From the NCBI GenBank assembly GCA_002737665.1, contig NSIF01000021.1, positions 1 to 33,173 of the forward strand: DNA of 33,173 nucleotides, in the 5' to 3' direction. This document shows, piece by piece, positions 25,835-33,173 of this stretch. Origin of the DNA: Flavobacteriales bacterium. GTDB taxonomy: Bacteria; Bacteroidota; Bacteroidia; Palsa-965. Made by a program: the position numbers and the translations under genes. The notes under the pieces were generated by a model. The model was given only the letters and a program-made list of their open reading frames with translations. It was not told the origin of the DNA and did no database searches. Every line of letters starts with the position of its first letter. Within the stretch, counting starts at the first letter, position 1.

Positions 25835-25860
25835 CCATCAACTAAAATTGCATTTTTCAT

Positions 25861-27612
25861 ATGCTTCGTTCCCATACTTGTGGCGCTTTACGGCTTTCGG
25901 ATGTCGGTAAAATTGTAACCCTTTCTGGATGGGTGCAAACTTCTCGTGATTTTGGAGGATTAACATTTATTGATTTACGAGATCGTTATGGTTTAACACA
26001 ACTTGCTTTTAATGCAACTACAAATGCAAGTCTTGCACAGGAAGCGAGTCAACTTGGACGGGAATTTGTTATTCAGATTAAGGGAATGGTTCAAGAGCGT
26101 TCAGCGAAGAATCCCAAAATGGCAACCGGCGATATTGAAATAATAGCCACTGAAATAAAAATTTTAAATATTTCGAAAACACCTCCTTTTACAATTGAAG
26201 ATGAAACCGATGGTGGCGATGAGTTGAGAATGAAATACCGTTACCTTGATTTACGTCGCACCCCTGTTCGCGAAAGCATTATTCTTCGGCACAAAGTGGC
26301 ACAAGCTACAAGAGCATATTTAAATACGGAAGAATTTATTGAAGTAGAAACCCCAGTACTTATTAAATCTACTCCTGAAGGAGCACGCGATTTTGTTGTG
26401 CCTTCAAGAATGAATCCAGGTCAATTTTATGCTTTGCCACAATCTCCGCAGACTTTTAAACAGTTATTGATGGTGGCAGGTTTCGATCGTTACTATCAAA
26501 TTGTGAAATGTTTTCGCGATGAGGATTTGCGTTCCGATCGTCAGCCAGAGTTTACACAAATTGATTGTGAAATGAGTTTTGTGGAGCGAGAAGATGTTCT
26601 CCATACGTTTGAAGGATTGATTACTCATTTATTTAAAACCGTTAAAGGAGTTGACATTGGCAAACTACCTCATATGAGTTATGCTGATGCGGCAAAATAT
26701 TATGGTAATGATAAACCAGATACCCGCTTTGAAATGAAATTTGTGGAGTTGAATTCAGTTGTGAAAGGAAAAGGCTTTAAAGTTTTTGATGATGCGGAGT
26801 TGGTGGTTGGAATTTGTGCAAAAGGTTGTGCAAATTATACGCGGAAACAAATCGATGAGCTTACTGAATTTGTGAAACGCCCACAGGTTGGCGCCACAGG
26901 TTTGGTTTATGCAAGATATAATGAAGACAGGAGTCTCAAATCTTCCGTAGATAAATTTTACAATGAAGATGAATTGAAAAAGTGGATGTTATGCTTTGGT
27001 GCAGAAAAAGGAGATTTGCTGATGTTGCTTGCAGGAGGAAAAGATAAAACAAGAAAAGCGCTTTCTGAATTACGTTTGGAGATGGGAACGCGTTTAGGAT
27101 TGCGTGATGCAACTAAATTTTCTTGCGTATGGATAATTGATTTTCCATTGTTGGAATATAACGAAGAAGAAAACCGATGGTTTGCGATGCATCATCCGTT
27201 CACAGCGCCTTGGCCTGAAGACATTTCAAAACTTGATGATGAAAAAACACGCGGAGATGTTCGAGCGAATGCATACGATATGGTCATCAATGGAGTAGAA
27301 ATAGGAGGAGGTTCTATTCGTATTTTTGATAAGGAACTGCAAGCAAAAATGTTTGGCGTTTTAGGGTTCAGTCCTGAAGACGCACAGGCTCAATTTGGTT
27401 TCTTGATGAACGCTTTTGAATTTGGCGCGCCACCACACGGTGGTATTGCTTTTGGATTTGATCGTTTGTGTTCACTCTTCGGAGGAGCTGATTCAATTCG
27501 AGATTTTATTGCTTTTCCAAAAAATAATTCAGGGAGAGATGTAATGATTGATTCTCCGAGTGTGATTGATGCGAAACAGATGAAGGAATTGAATATTAAA
27601 ACGACCATTTAA
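25861..27612 (+). CDS. aspS: Aspartyl-tRNA synthetase
   Basis: This class II synthetase charges tRNA-Asp in the cytosol. The 583-residue product is of the bacterial type with an inserted GAD domain. Visible are the N-terminal OB anticodon-binding fold (about 1-110, [24 protein letters not shown]) and class II motif 1 ([14 protein letters not shown] and FIEVETPVL). Motif 2 includes [35 protein letters not shown] (split here by name: [14 protein letters not shown], then [18 protein letters not shown]). The GAD insertion spans about 290-410, and motif 3 is [15 protein letters not shown] near the C-terminus. The ATG at 25861 fits the family start. The HD-domain gene starts 12 nt after its stop, so the two are likely co-transcribed. 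Confidence 0.97.
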   Translation: MLRSHTCGALRLSDVGKIVTLSGWVQTSRDFGGLTFIDLRDRYGLTQLAFNATTNASLAQEASQLGREFVIQIKGMVQERSAKNPKMATGDIEIIATEIKILNISKTPPFTIEDETDGGDELRMKYRYLDLRRTPVRESIILRHKVAQATRAYLNTEEFIEVETPVLIKSTPEGARDFVVPSRMNPGQFYALPQSPQTFKQLLMVAGFDRYYQIVKCFRDEDLRSDRQPEFTQIDCEMSFVEREDVLHTFEGLITHLFKTVKGVDIGKLPHMSYADAAKYYGNDKPDTRFEMKFVELNSVVKGKGFKVFDDAELVVGICAKGCANYTRKQIDELTEFVKRPQVGATGLVYARYNEDRSLKSSVDKFYNEDELKKWMLCFGAEKGDLLMLLAGGKDKTRKALSELRLEMGTRLGLRDATKFSCVWIIDFPLLEYNEEENRWFAMHHPFTAPWPEDISKLDDEKTRGDVRANAYDMVINGVEIGGGSIRIFDKELQAKMFGVLGFSPEDAQAQFGFLMNAFEFGAPPHGGIAFGFDRLCSLFGGADSIRDFIAFPKNNSGRDVMIDSPSVIDAKQMKELNIKTTI

Positions 27613-27624
27613 TCTTACAATTTT

Positions 27625-28866
27625 GTGGCAACAAAACCTCCTAATAAACGTAAAATTTTTAACGACCCAGTTTACGGATTCGTTACTGTACCCTCAGACC
27701 TTGTTTTTAAATTAATTGAACATCCATATTTTCAACGCTTACGTCGAATTCGACAATTGGGTTTGACAAATCTTGTTTACCCTGGCGCATTACATACTCG
27801 ATTTCACCACGCAATGGGAGCAATGCATTTGATGCAAGAAACCATTGAGGTCATTCGCTTGAAAGGTCATGAAGTTTCTGACGCTGAAAAAGAAGGAGCA
27901 ACTATTGCAATCTTGTTACACGATATCGGGCATGGGCCATTTTCACATGCTTTAGAAACAAGCATTGTGCATAATATAACGCATGAAGATTTATCTGCAG
28001 TTTTTATGGATCGCCTCAATGTAGAATTTAACGGCCAGCTTGAAATTGCTATTAAAATATTTCGTGGGAAATATAAAAAGAGATTTCTACACCAGTTGGT
28101 TTCTTCACAATTGGATTTGGACCGATTAGATTATTTATGTCGAGATAGTTTTTTTACAGGAGTTTCAGAAGGTATTGTAAGTAGCGACCGTATTGTAAAA
28201 ATGTTCAATGTGGTGGATGACCAACTTGTTGTTGAAGACAAAGGAATTTATTCCATCGAGAATTTTTTAGTTGCGCGACGATTAATGTACTGGCAAGTTT
28301 ATTTGCATAAAACGGTGTTAAGTGCGGAACACTTATTGGTAAATATTTTAAAACGCGCGAAGGAATTGGCCGAAGAAAAGGCAGCGTTATTCTGCACACC
28401 TTCCTTGCATTTTTTCCTTTATAATAAATTGTCTAAAAGTGCTTTTCTTAATAAACCAGAAGTCCTTGAATCCTTTGCAAAGCTCGACGATAACGATATT
28501 ATTACCAGTATAAAAGTCTGGACTGACCATAGCGATAAAACGCTTGCTTTTCTGTGTAAAAACTTGGTGAATCGTAAATTATATGCTGTTGAATTACAGC
28601 AAAAACCTTTCTCTGGAAGTTATGTTGATGAGAAAAGAAAAAAGGCGATTAAAAAGTTTTCATTAAGTAAGGATGAAATACCATTCTATGTTTTTACTGG
28701 TGCTGTACAAAATAATGCCTATGCCGCTGATGATATTCGCATAAATATTCTTTTCAAAAACGGAACAGTAATGGACATTGCAGAAGCAGCAGATGTATTT
28801 GATATTTCTGTACTTGCGAGACCAGTAAAGAAATATTTCCTGTGTTATCCGAAAGAAATTCGGTAA
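27625..28866 (+). CDS. HD-domain phosphohydrolase (SAMHD1/dGTPase-like)
   Basis: The 413-residue product belongs to the HD superfamily of metal-dependent phosphohydrolases closest to bacterial YwfO-like and SAMHD1-like (d)NTP triphosphohydrolases. Metal-site residues are visible: RFHHAMGAMHLM (59-70), LLHDIGHGPFSHAL (97-110, the HD pair H99-D100), and the later Asp in QLDLDRLDYLCRDS. The opening DPVYGFVTVPSDLVFKLIEHPYFQRLRRIRQLG is typical of this subfamily. The start is GTG at 27625, 12 nt after aspS; it gives a full N-terminus, and no upstream ATG is in frame. The substrate cannot be told from sequence: dNTP hydrolysis is most likely, and other nucleotides are possible. A small hairpin at 28924-28942 may end the transcript. 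Confidence 0.86.
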   Translation: MATKPPNKRKIFNDPVYGFVTVPSDLVFKLIEHPYFQRLRRIRQLGLTNLVYPGALHTRFHHAMGAMHLMQETIEVIRLKGHEVSDAEKEGATIAILLHDIGHGPFSHALETSIVHNITHEDLSAVFMDRLNVEFNGQLEIAIKIFRGKYKKRFLHQLVSSQLDLDRLDYLCRDSFFTGVSEGIVSSDRIVKMFNVVDDQLVVEDKGIYSIENFLVARRLMYWQVYLHKTVLSAEHLLVNILKRAKELAEEKAALFCTPSLHFFLYNKLSKSAFLNKPEVLESFAKLDDNDIITSIKVWTDHSDKTLAFLCKNLVNRKLYAVELQQKPFSGSYVDEKRKKAIKKFSLSKDEIPFYVFTGAVQNNAYAADDIRINILFKNGTVMDIAEAADVFDISVLARPVKKYFLCYPKEIR

Positions 28867-28923
28867 CAATTTGCCCAATAATTCTGGAATAAGTTCTGCA
28901 ATTAATTCGTAAAATTTAGAGTT

Positions 28924-28942
28924 AAGAGTTAATATAACTCTT
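28924..28942 (+). terminator. Possible terminator after the HD-domain gene
   Basis: A 7-bp inverted repeat (28924-28930 with 28936-28942, 5-nt loop) is followed by a T-rich stretch (28943-28954). It lies 58 nt past the stop codon. The stem is short and AT-rich. Confidence 0.35.
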
Positions 28943-29058
28943 CTTTATTTTATTAAATCCTTTGTTTTTTCGATAAAGATTGGTTTCTCCACCTTTAGCA
29001 TATTGATTGTCAGCAATATGAATGCTAAAATACTATGGTCAATCATTAAAAAAATAAC

Positions 29059-29066
29059 TAAATTTG
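29059..29066 (+). promoter_or_regulatory. Candidate -7 element (TAnnTTTG) for lpxC-fabZ
   Basis: TAAATTTG is an exact match ending 5 nt before the ATG at 29072. Transcription would start at about that ATG, giving a leaderless message. This excludes the longer in-frame start at 29003. Confidence 0.5.
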
Positions 29067-29071
29067 CGAGC

Positions 29072-30499
29072 ATGAAACAGAAAACGATTAAATCTAAAAT
29101 TTCAATTACTGGAGTGGGCTTGCATACTGGTAAAGTAGCAACGCTTACATTTCATCCTGCACCAGATAATCATGGATTTAAATTCCGTCGTATAGATTTG
29201 GAAGGTCAGCCAGTTGTTGACGCTGATTGTGATAATGTTGTAGATACGGCTCGTGGCACAACGCTAGAGCAAAATGGTGCACGAATTTATACAACTGAGC
29301 ATGTGTTAGCTGCTGTAATGGGCTGTGATCTTGATAATATATTGATAGATCTTGATGCACCAGAAGTTCCAATTATGGATGGTAGTTCTTGGCCCTTTGT
29401 TGAAGCACTTGAAAAAGTTGGTTTTGTTGAGCAGACAGCAATTCGTGAATATTTTGAATTAACAGAAAATCTTTCTTATGAGGATTCCGTGAAGCAAGTA
29501 GAAATGCTCGCTGTGCCGCAGGATGAATTTAGAGTGACTGTGATGGTCGATTACAATTCGGAAGTTTTAGGAACGCAACATGCTGGGATGTATAAACTAT
29601 CCGAGTTCAAAGAAAATATTGCTAAATGCAGAACTTTTGTTTTTCTACATGAACTTGAAACATTATTGGAACATAATTTGATTAAAGGTGGAGATCTTAA
29701 TAATGCAATTGTTTTGGTGGATCGGCCCATTTCAAGTGATAAACTTGATCATCTTAAAAAAGTTTTTAATAAGCCAAATGTTGAAGTAAAAGAAAGTGGA
29801 GTATTGAATAATTTAAAACTTCATTATTATAACGAACCGGCTCGTCATAAATTATTAGATATAGTTGGCGATTTAGCGTTAGTTGGTGTGCATATGAAAA
29901 TACATATTCTAGCTGCTCGTCCGGGGCATGCAGGAAATGTTGCCTTTGCCAAAATGTTAAAAGCTTTAATTACAAAATCTCGTTTGAAAAAAACAGACGG
30001 GCCCAATTTTAATCCAGCCGCACCTGCCTTGTTGGATATTAGACAAATAATGAAAATTCTCCCCCATCGTCAACCATTCCTTTTAATTGATAAAATAATT
30101 GAGTTAAATGCAGATTACATTCTAGGCGTTAAAAATATTACAATGAATGAATTTTGGACTGTTGGTCATTTTCCTGACGAGCCCATTATGCCTGGAGTTT
30201 TATTGGTTGAAGCAATGGCTCAAACTGGTGGTGTGTTTTGTTTGAAAACTGTTCCTGACCCAGAAAATTACCAAACTTATTTTCTTACAATGGACAATGT
30301 TAAATTCAAACAGAAAGTTGTTCCTGGTGATGCTTGTGTTTTTAAGTTGGAGCTAATTACGCCTATTCGTCGTGGCCTTTGCCACATGCAGGGAACAACT
30401 TACGTTAATAATAAAGTTGTTGCTGAGGCGAAAATGCTTGCACAAATTGTTAAAGTTAGAAATGTAGAAACGAAAAAATCTGAACCCACCACAGCATGA
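29072..30499 (+). CDS. lpxC-fabZ: Bifunctional LpxC deacetylase / FabZ 3-hydroxyacyl-ACP dehydratase fusion
   Basis: LpxC carries out the committed step of lipid A synthesis, removing acetate from UDP-3-O-acyl-GlcNAc; FabZ dehydrates 3-hydroxyacyl-ACP in fatty acid synthesis. The 475-residue protein has LpxC at about 1-305 and FabZ at about 320-468 in one frame. LpxC marks are SITGVGLHTG (11-20), zinc ligands H77 (TEHVLAA), H259 and D263 (RHKLLDIVGD), and catalytic H286 (RPGHAGN). FabZ marks are ILPHRQPFLLID (329-340), catalytic H366 in VGHFPDEPIMPG and E380 in LLVEAMAQ. The fusion is known across Bacteroidetes and puts two users of 3-hydroxyacyl-ACP on one chain. I prefer ATG 29072 over the in-frame 29003, which would lie before the promoter element. 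lpxA overlaps the stop by 4 nt (ATGA). Confidence 0.96.
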   Translation: MKQKTIKSKISITGVGLHTGKVATLTFHPAPDNHGFKFRRIDLEGQPVVDADCDNVVDTARGTTLEQNGARIYTTEHVLAAVMGCDLDNILIDLDAPEVPIMDGSSWPFVEALEKVGFVEQTAIREYFELTENLSYEDSVKQVEMLAVPQDEFRVTVMVDYNSEVLGTQHAGMYKLSEFKENIAKCRTFVFLHELETLLEHNLIKGGDLNNAIVLVDRPISSDKLDHLKKVFNKPNVEVKESGVLNNLKLHYYNEPARHKLLDIVGDLALVGVHMKIHILAARPGHAGNVAFAKMLKALITKSRLKKTDGPNFNPAAPALLDIRQIMKILPHRQPFLLIDKIIELNADYILGVKNITMNEFWTVGHFPDEPIMPGVLLVEAMAQTGGVFCLKTVPDPENYQTYFLTMDNVKFKQKVVPGDACVFKLELITPIRRGLCHMQGTTYVNNKVVAEAKMLAQIVKVRNVETKKSEPTTA

Positions 30500-31272
30500 T
30501 TTCCCCCCTTGCACATATTGACCCCAAAGCACAAATTGCAAACAATGTAACCATTGAACCTTTTGCATTTATTGAAGCTGATGTCATAATTGGTGAGGGT
30601 ACATGGATCGGCCCGCATGTTGTATTGATGAATGGCGCACGTATCGGTAAAAATTGTAAAATATTTCCTGGTGCAGTAATTAGTGCAATTCCTCAGGATT
30701 TAAAATTTGATGGAGAGGTTACGACTGCTGAAGTTGGCGATGGAACTATTGTTAGGGAATATGTTACCATTAACAGAGGAACAAATGATAGAATGAAAAC
30801 TACGGTTGGGCAAAATTGTTTGCTAATGGCCTATGCTCATGTTGCCCATGATTGTGTTGTAGGAAATAATGTAATTCTTGCAAATTTAGTTATGCTTGCT
30901 GGTCATGTTACTATTGAAGATTGGGCAATTTTAGAAGGATATGTTGGTGTGGTGCAGTTTGCTAAAATAGGCGCGCATAGTTTCATTGCTGGGAAATCGG
31001 GTGTAAGAAAAAATGTTCCGCCATTTGTTAAAGCCGCTCGTGAACCATTAGCATTTGCAGGTGTAAATACAACTGGAATGCGCCGTCGTGGGTTTACAAA
31101 TGAAACAATTGCACAAGTAGAAGATATTTATCGCACACTTTATTTACGCGGCCTCAATGTTTCGAATGCACTTGCTGTCATTGAAAAAGATCATCCTGCT
31201 TCTAAAGAAAAAGACCTGATATTAGATTTTATTCGTTCTTCACAGGATGGAGTCATTAGAGGGATTTCATAA
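30496..31272 (+). CDS. lpxA: UDP-GlcNAc acyltransferase (LpxA)
   Basis: LpxA transfers a 3-hydroxyacyl chain from ACP to UDP-GlcNAc, the first step of lipid A synthesis. The 258-residue product is a left-handed beta-helix of hexapeptide repeats (about 1-185) with a helical C-terminal domain (about 190-258). Catalytic H118 and neighbouring H115 are in YAHVAHDCVVGN, and H137 is in LAGHVTIED. The Bacteroidetes signatures FPGAVISAIPQDLKF, TINRGTNDRM and MRRRGFTNE are present. Unusually, the motif normally read as HQF after the third histidine is VVQF here (V153), so the His matching E. coli H160 is lost while Q154 is kept. Translation is coupled to lpxC-fabZ by a 4-nt ATGA overlap. Confidence 0.95.
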   Translation: MISPLAHIDPKAQIANNVTIEPFAFIEADVIIGEGTWIGPHVVLMNGARIGKNCKIFPGAVISAIPQDLKFDGEVTTAEVGDGTIVREYVTINRGTNDRMKTTVGQNCLLMAYAHVAHDCVVGNNVILANLVMLAGHVTIEDWAILEGYVGVVQFAKIGAHSFIAGKSGVRKNVPPFVKAAREPLAFAGVNTTGMRRRGFTNETIAQVEDIYRTLYLRGLNVSNALAVIEKDHPASKEKDLILDFIRSSQDGVIRGIS

Positions 31273-31307
31273 TTAATTACACAGCGAAAAAATATTCTAT
31301 TAAAATA

Positions 31308-31341
31308 ATTAGTTGCTAAATGTCCTGACTAATTTTAGCAA
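31308..31341 (+). other. Alternative-pairing hairpins downstream of lpxA
   Basis: Two pairings compete: 31308-31313 with 31328-31333 (6 bp) and 31313-31320 with 31334-31341 (8 bp, extendable by wobbles). It may be a weak terminator for lpxA or a leader structure upstream of the ABC gene promoter. No strong T run follows. Confidence 0.25.
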
Positions 31342-31397
31342 TTGAAGATTTTCATTCCCCATTTTATTAATTACTAAATGTAAGGGTGGATTATTTG

Positions 31398-31405
31398 TAT
31401 TTTTG
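31398..31405 (+). promoter_or_regulatory. Candidate -7 element (TAnnTTTG) for the ABC ATPase gene
   Basis: TATTTTTG is an exact match, 16 nt before the ATG at 31421. It overlaps the TTG at 31403 that could otherwise be taken as a start, and so argues for the ATG. Confidence 0.45.
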
Positions 31406-31420
31406 ATAAAGGAAATTACA

Positions 31421-32041
31421 ATGCAGGTTCAACTTCAAAATGTCGGTAAAAAATTTGCTAGCGAATGGATTTTTCGTGGACTGAGTTTTTCTTTTGAACA
31501 AAATGCACCAACTGTAATTCTAGGTTCAAATGGATCTGGAAAATCAACCCTGCTGCAGGTAATTTCAGGAAGTTTGATGGAAGGTGAAGGGAAGGTAATT
31601 TATACTTCAGATGCTCACCCCATTGAGCAGGAAGAAATTTATAAATTGTTGACTATTGCTGCTCCCTATTTAGAGCTGATGGAAGAATTTACTTTGTCAG
31701 AATCTATTTCATTTCATGGACAATTCAAAGCGTGGAGAAATGGTTTGACAGCGAAAGACATTCTCGAAATTTCTAATCTTTCACATGCAAAAGACAAGCA
31801 GCTGAAAAACTTTTCATCTGGAATGAAACAACGTGTGCGATTATTGTTGGCTATACTGAGCGACACTCCACTGTTATTACTTGATGAACCGTGCTCTAAT
31901 CTTGATCCTGACGGATGCAATTGGTATGCTGAATTAATTCGTGAACATGCTTTAAATAGAACAATCATTGTTTGCTCTAATCAAGTCAAGGAAGAATATT
32001 CATTCTGCGTTAAAGAATTGTTGATGGAGTCTTATAAATAA
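31421..32041 (+). CDS. ABC transporter ATP-binding protein, orphan
   Basis: The 206-residue product is a single compact ABC ATPase domain. It has the Walker A loop LGSNGSGKSTL (about 33-43), signature FSSGMKQRVRL (about 131-141), Walker B LLLLDEPCSNLD (about 152-163), and a late switch position occupied by Asn (IIVCSNQVKEE) rather than the usual His. It has no transmembrane segment, and no permease gene is adjacent in the window. Its size and compactness resemble CcmA-like or ABC-2 type exporters' ATPases, but substrate and partner are unknown. The ATG at 31421 gives the standard ABC N-terminus (MQVQLQNVGKKF); a TTG at 31403 is rejected because it lies inside a promoter element. Confidence 0.87.
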   Translation: MQVQLQNVGKKFASEWIFRGLSFSFEQNAPTVILGSNGSGKSTLLQVISGSLMEGEGKVIYTSDAHPIEQEEIYKLLTIAAPYLELMEEFTLSESISFHGQFKAWRNGLTAKDILEISNLSHAKDKQLKNFSSGMKQRVRLLLAILSDTPLLLLDEPCSNLDPDGCNWYAELIREHALNRTIIVCSNQVKEEYSFCVKELLMESYK

Positions 32042-32194
32042 AAAAACAAATTTCCCCAATTTCTTAATATCGTATTGCTCGCCCCGCACCAAGAAAAGTT
32101 TAATAAAACCAGCCATATTCATGATGTTTTGAAAGTTTATTGTTGGAAAACACCTTTTAATTGAATTTTAAGCAAAACCATCAGTCTCATTTTA

Positions 32195-32202
32195 TTACCT
32201 TC
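32195..32202 (+). promoter_or_regulatory. Possible -7 element for efp
   Basis: TACCTTCG differs at one position from TAnnTTTG and lies 42 nt before the efp ATG. The rest of the 32042-32243 spacer shows no ORF, RNA gene or riboswitch that I recognise. Confidence 0.3.
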
Positions 32203-32243
32203 GCTATCCCAATAATACATTAATAACTAATAAATTAATAGCT

Positions 32244-32807
32244 ATGGCAGATACAGGAGATGTAAGCCTCGGAACCTTTTTAAAATACAATAACGAACTT
32301 GTTCAAGTTGTAGAGTGGCAACACCGTACGCCAGGAAATCTGCGCGCCTTTTATCAAGGTAAAATGCGGAACCTTCGCAATGGTAAATTAGTTGAAAATC
32401 GTTTTCGCTCAGGAGAAATGGTTGAAATAGTTTGGGTAGAATATAAAAATCTTCAGTTTATTTATGCCGAGGATTCAAATATTGTTTTGATGGACAAGGA
32501 ATCATTCGAGCAAATCTATTTACCAAAGGATGCAATAGGTGATGGAATCGATTATTTAAAAGAGGGTATGGATGTTAAGGTTTGGTTCGAAAGTGACGAA
32601 CCAATTTCTGCCGAAGCTCCAGCAACTGTGGAATTAGAAGTTACTTACTGTGAACCTGGCTTAAAAGGAGATACGGCAACCAATACGTTGAAACCATCCA
32701 CCCTTGAAACCGGCGCTAAAATAAACGTTCCACTATTTATCAATATCGGCGATAAAATTAAGGTGGATACAAAAAATCATTCTTACATGGAGCGCGTTAA
32801 AGCTTAA
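32244..32807 (+). CDS. efp: Translation elongation factor P
   Basis: EF-P enters the ribosomal E site and relieves stalling at consecutive prolines. The 187-residue product has the usual three beta-barrel domains: KOW-like N-terminal (about 1-64), the central OB domain (about 68-128), and the C-terminal domain with the signature GDTATNTLKPSTLETGA (about 148-164). The tip loop of domain I reads TPGNLRAF (29-36). By alignment to the PGKG loop of E. coli (modified Lys34) and the SGRN loop of Pseudomonas (rhamnosylated Arg32), the tip residue here is Asn32, with an Arg two positions later. The known lysylation and rhamnosylation systems would therefore not apply directly. It stands alone, with a hairpin terminator after it. 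The ATG at 32244 fits the family. Confidence 0.96.
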   Translation: MADTGDVSLGTFLKYNNELVQVVEWQHRTPGNLRAFYQGKMRNLRNGKLVENRFRSGEMVEIVWVEYKNLQFIYAEDSNIVLMDKESFEQIYLPKDAIGDGIDYLKEGMDVKVWFESDEPISAEAPATVELEVTYCEPGLKGDTATNTLKPSTLETGAKINVPLFINIGDKIKVDTKNHSYMERVKA

Positions 32808-32830
32808 CAAAAGAAAGAAGCTTAAATTTA

Positions 32831-32857
32831 AATGCCGAAAATTTATTGTTCGGCATT
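32831..32857 (+). terminator. Rho-independent terminator after efp
   Basis: A 9-bp perfect stem (32831-32839 with 32849-32857, GC core GCCG/CGGC, 9-nt loop) is followed by TTA and an AT-rich stretch with further T residues. It lies 23 nt past the efp stop. The stem can be extended by A-T pairs with a one-base bulge. Confidence 0.7.
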
Positions 32858-32937
32858 TTAAATTTTAGCACTAGGATATAATTTTTTTAAATTCGTTTAA
32901 AAACGATTAATTTTTTACTTAATTATTATTTGCTGCA

Positions 32938-33173
32938 ATGCCAATGGACGAAAAGAAGGAAACAGAATTTAAAGCGCGCGCCCGTCGTATAAAAGATTTT
33001 AAACTCAATGCGCTGTTGGAGATTACTAAAGCTATTAATAATAATGTCTCAACAAAAGAGCTGTTAGCTATTTTTGAATCAAGCATCAGGGCGAAATTGG
33101 GAATTGGCAAACTTGTTTTGTTTAGTCACGATGGTAAGCAATGGAATTGTTTGTTGAGCATTGGAGTTGGAGA
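32938..33173 (+). CDS. 5' part of a GAF / SpoIIE-type PP2C phosphatase-like regulator
   Basis: I translated the end of the window by hand: an ATG at 32938 (a second ATG at 32944) opens a frame that runs off the right edge after 78 codons. It starts MPMDEKKETEFKARARRIK, a charged helix, followed by LNALLEITKAINNNVSTKELLAIFESSIRAK and KLVLFSHDGKQWNCLL. This pattern matches the N-terminal helix plus GAF-like sensor of Bacteroidetes proteins that end in a SpoIIE-type PP2C serine/threonine phosphatase domain. Those proteins are thought to act in partner-switching control. The phosphatase domain is outside the window, so only the N-terminal resemblance supports the call. It lies 130 nt after efp, behind the terminator. 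Confidence 0.6.
   Translation, partial: MPMDEKKETEFKARARRIKDFKLNALLEITKAINNNVSTKELLAIFESSIRAKLGIGKLVLFSHDGKQWNCLLSIGVG

Noticed and set aside
17447-27627. Shared TTTGTGGCAA context at the recG and HD-gene GTG starts as a regulatory motif
   Set aside because: The match mostly reflects the same GTG-GCA start codons and a preceding T run; no further conservation is seen.
29003-29071. Upstream in-frame start for lpxC-fabZ
   Set aside because: It lies before an exact -7 promoter element and adds residues not found in LpxC.
29072-30499. lpxC and fabZ joined by a sequencing error
   Set aside because: The fusion is well known in Bacteroidetes and the linker between domains is ordinary sequence.
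31403-31420. TTG start for the ABC ATPase gene
   Set aside because: The TTG lies within a promoter element, and ATG 31421 gives the usual N-terminus.
32042-32243. Riboswitch or small RNA in the efp leader
   Set aside because: No strong stems or recognised motif; only a weak promoter candidate.

Overview
The window is an AT-rich bacterial chromosome segment from a Bacteroidota (Bacteroidetes) species. Lineage evidence: type IX secretion (T9SS) and gliding genes (gldJ, porP/sprF-like, porU, porV), an lpxC-fabZ fusion, many TAnnTTTG promoter elements of the Bacteroidetes sigma factor, few Shine-Dalgarno sequences, and a SpoIIE/GAF-type phosphatase N-terminus. Genus cannot be fixed from this sequence; the LpxA and EF-P sequences look more like Chitinophagales/Sphingobacteriales relatives than Bacteroides.

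Layout. 1-3249 (minus): 5' part of murF, then gldJ and a PorP/SprF-family gene, with a strong intrinsic terminator between gldJ and murF. 3495-9270 (plus): porU (T9SS C-terminal signal peptidase), porV (outer-membrane shuttle) and ispF (MEP isoprenoid pathway). 9306-14312 (minus): the accessory block, read in transcription order as a CotH-family kinase with a T9SS sorting domain, a small lipoprotein, a secreted YD-like repeat protein, a VTC-domain polyphosphate polymerase, a DUF4956 membrane protein and a DUF2490 outer-membrane protein. 14477-19552 (plus): cdd, pdhA, pdhC, recG. 19595-22690 (minus): a large DUF2723 membrane glycosyltransferase-like protein. 22769-25234 pheT (plus), 25270-25716 tadA (minus), 25861-28866 aspS and an HD-domain phosphohydrolase (plus). 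29072-32807 (plus): lpxC-fabZ, lpxA, an orphan ABC ATPase and efp. The window ends in the 5' part of a GAF/PP2C-type regulator.

The genes connect in two ways. First, the T9SS genes at the left make the machinery that would export the CotH protein, whose C-terminus ends in a type A sorting domain that PorU would remove and PorV would carry. Second, the 9306-12567 operon couples a cytosolic VTC polymerase to a polytopic membrane protein with a lysine/acidic/serine-rich exported tract and to envelope proteins. I regard this as the best candidate for a little-described system: polyphosphate made in the cytosol and delivered to the cell envelope. The rest is largely housekeeping: peptidoglycan, lipid A, isoprenoid, pyruvate oxidation, tRNA charging, tRNA editing, recombination and translation.

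No rRNA, tRNA, CRISPR array, insertion sequence or phage gene was seen. No gene-free stretch exceeds 300 bases; the longest are 3250-3494 (divergent promoter region), 12568-12800 (promoter plus a perfect palindrome) and 32042-32243 (leader of efp).
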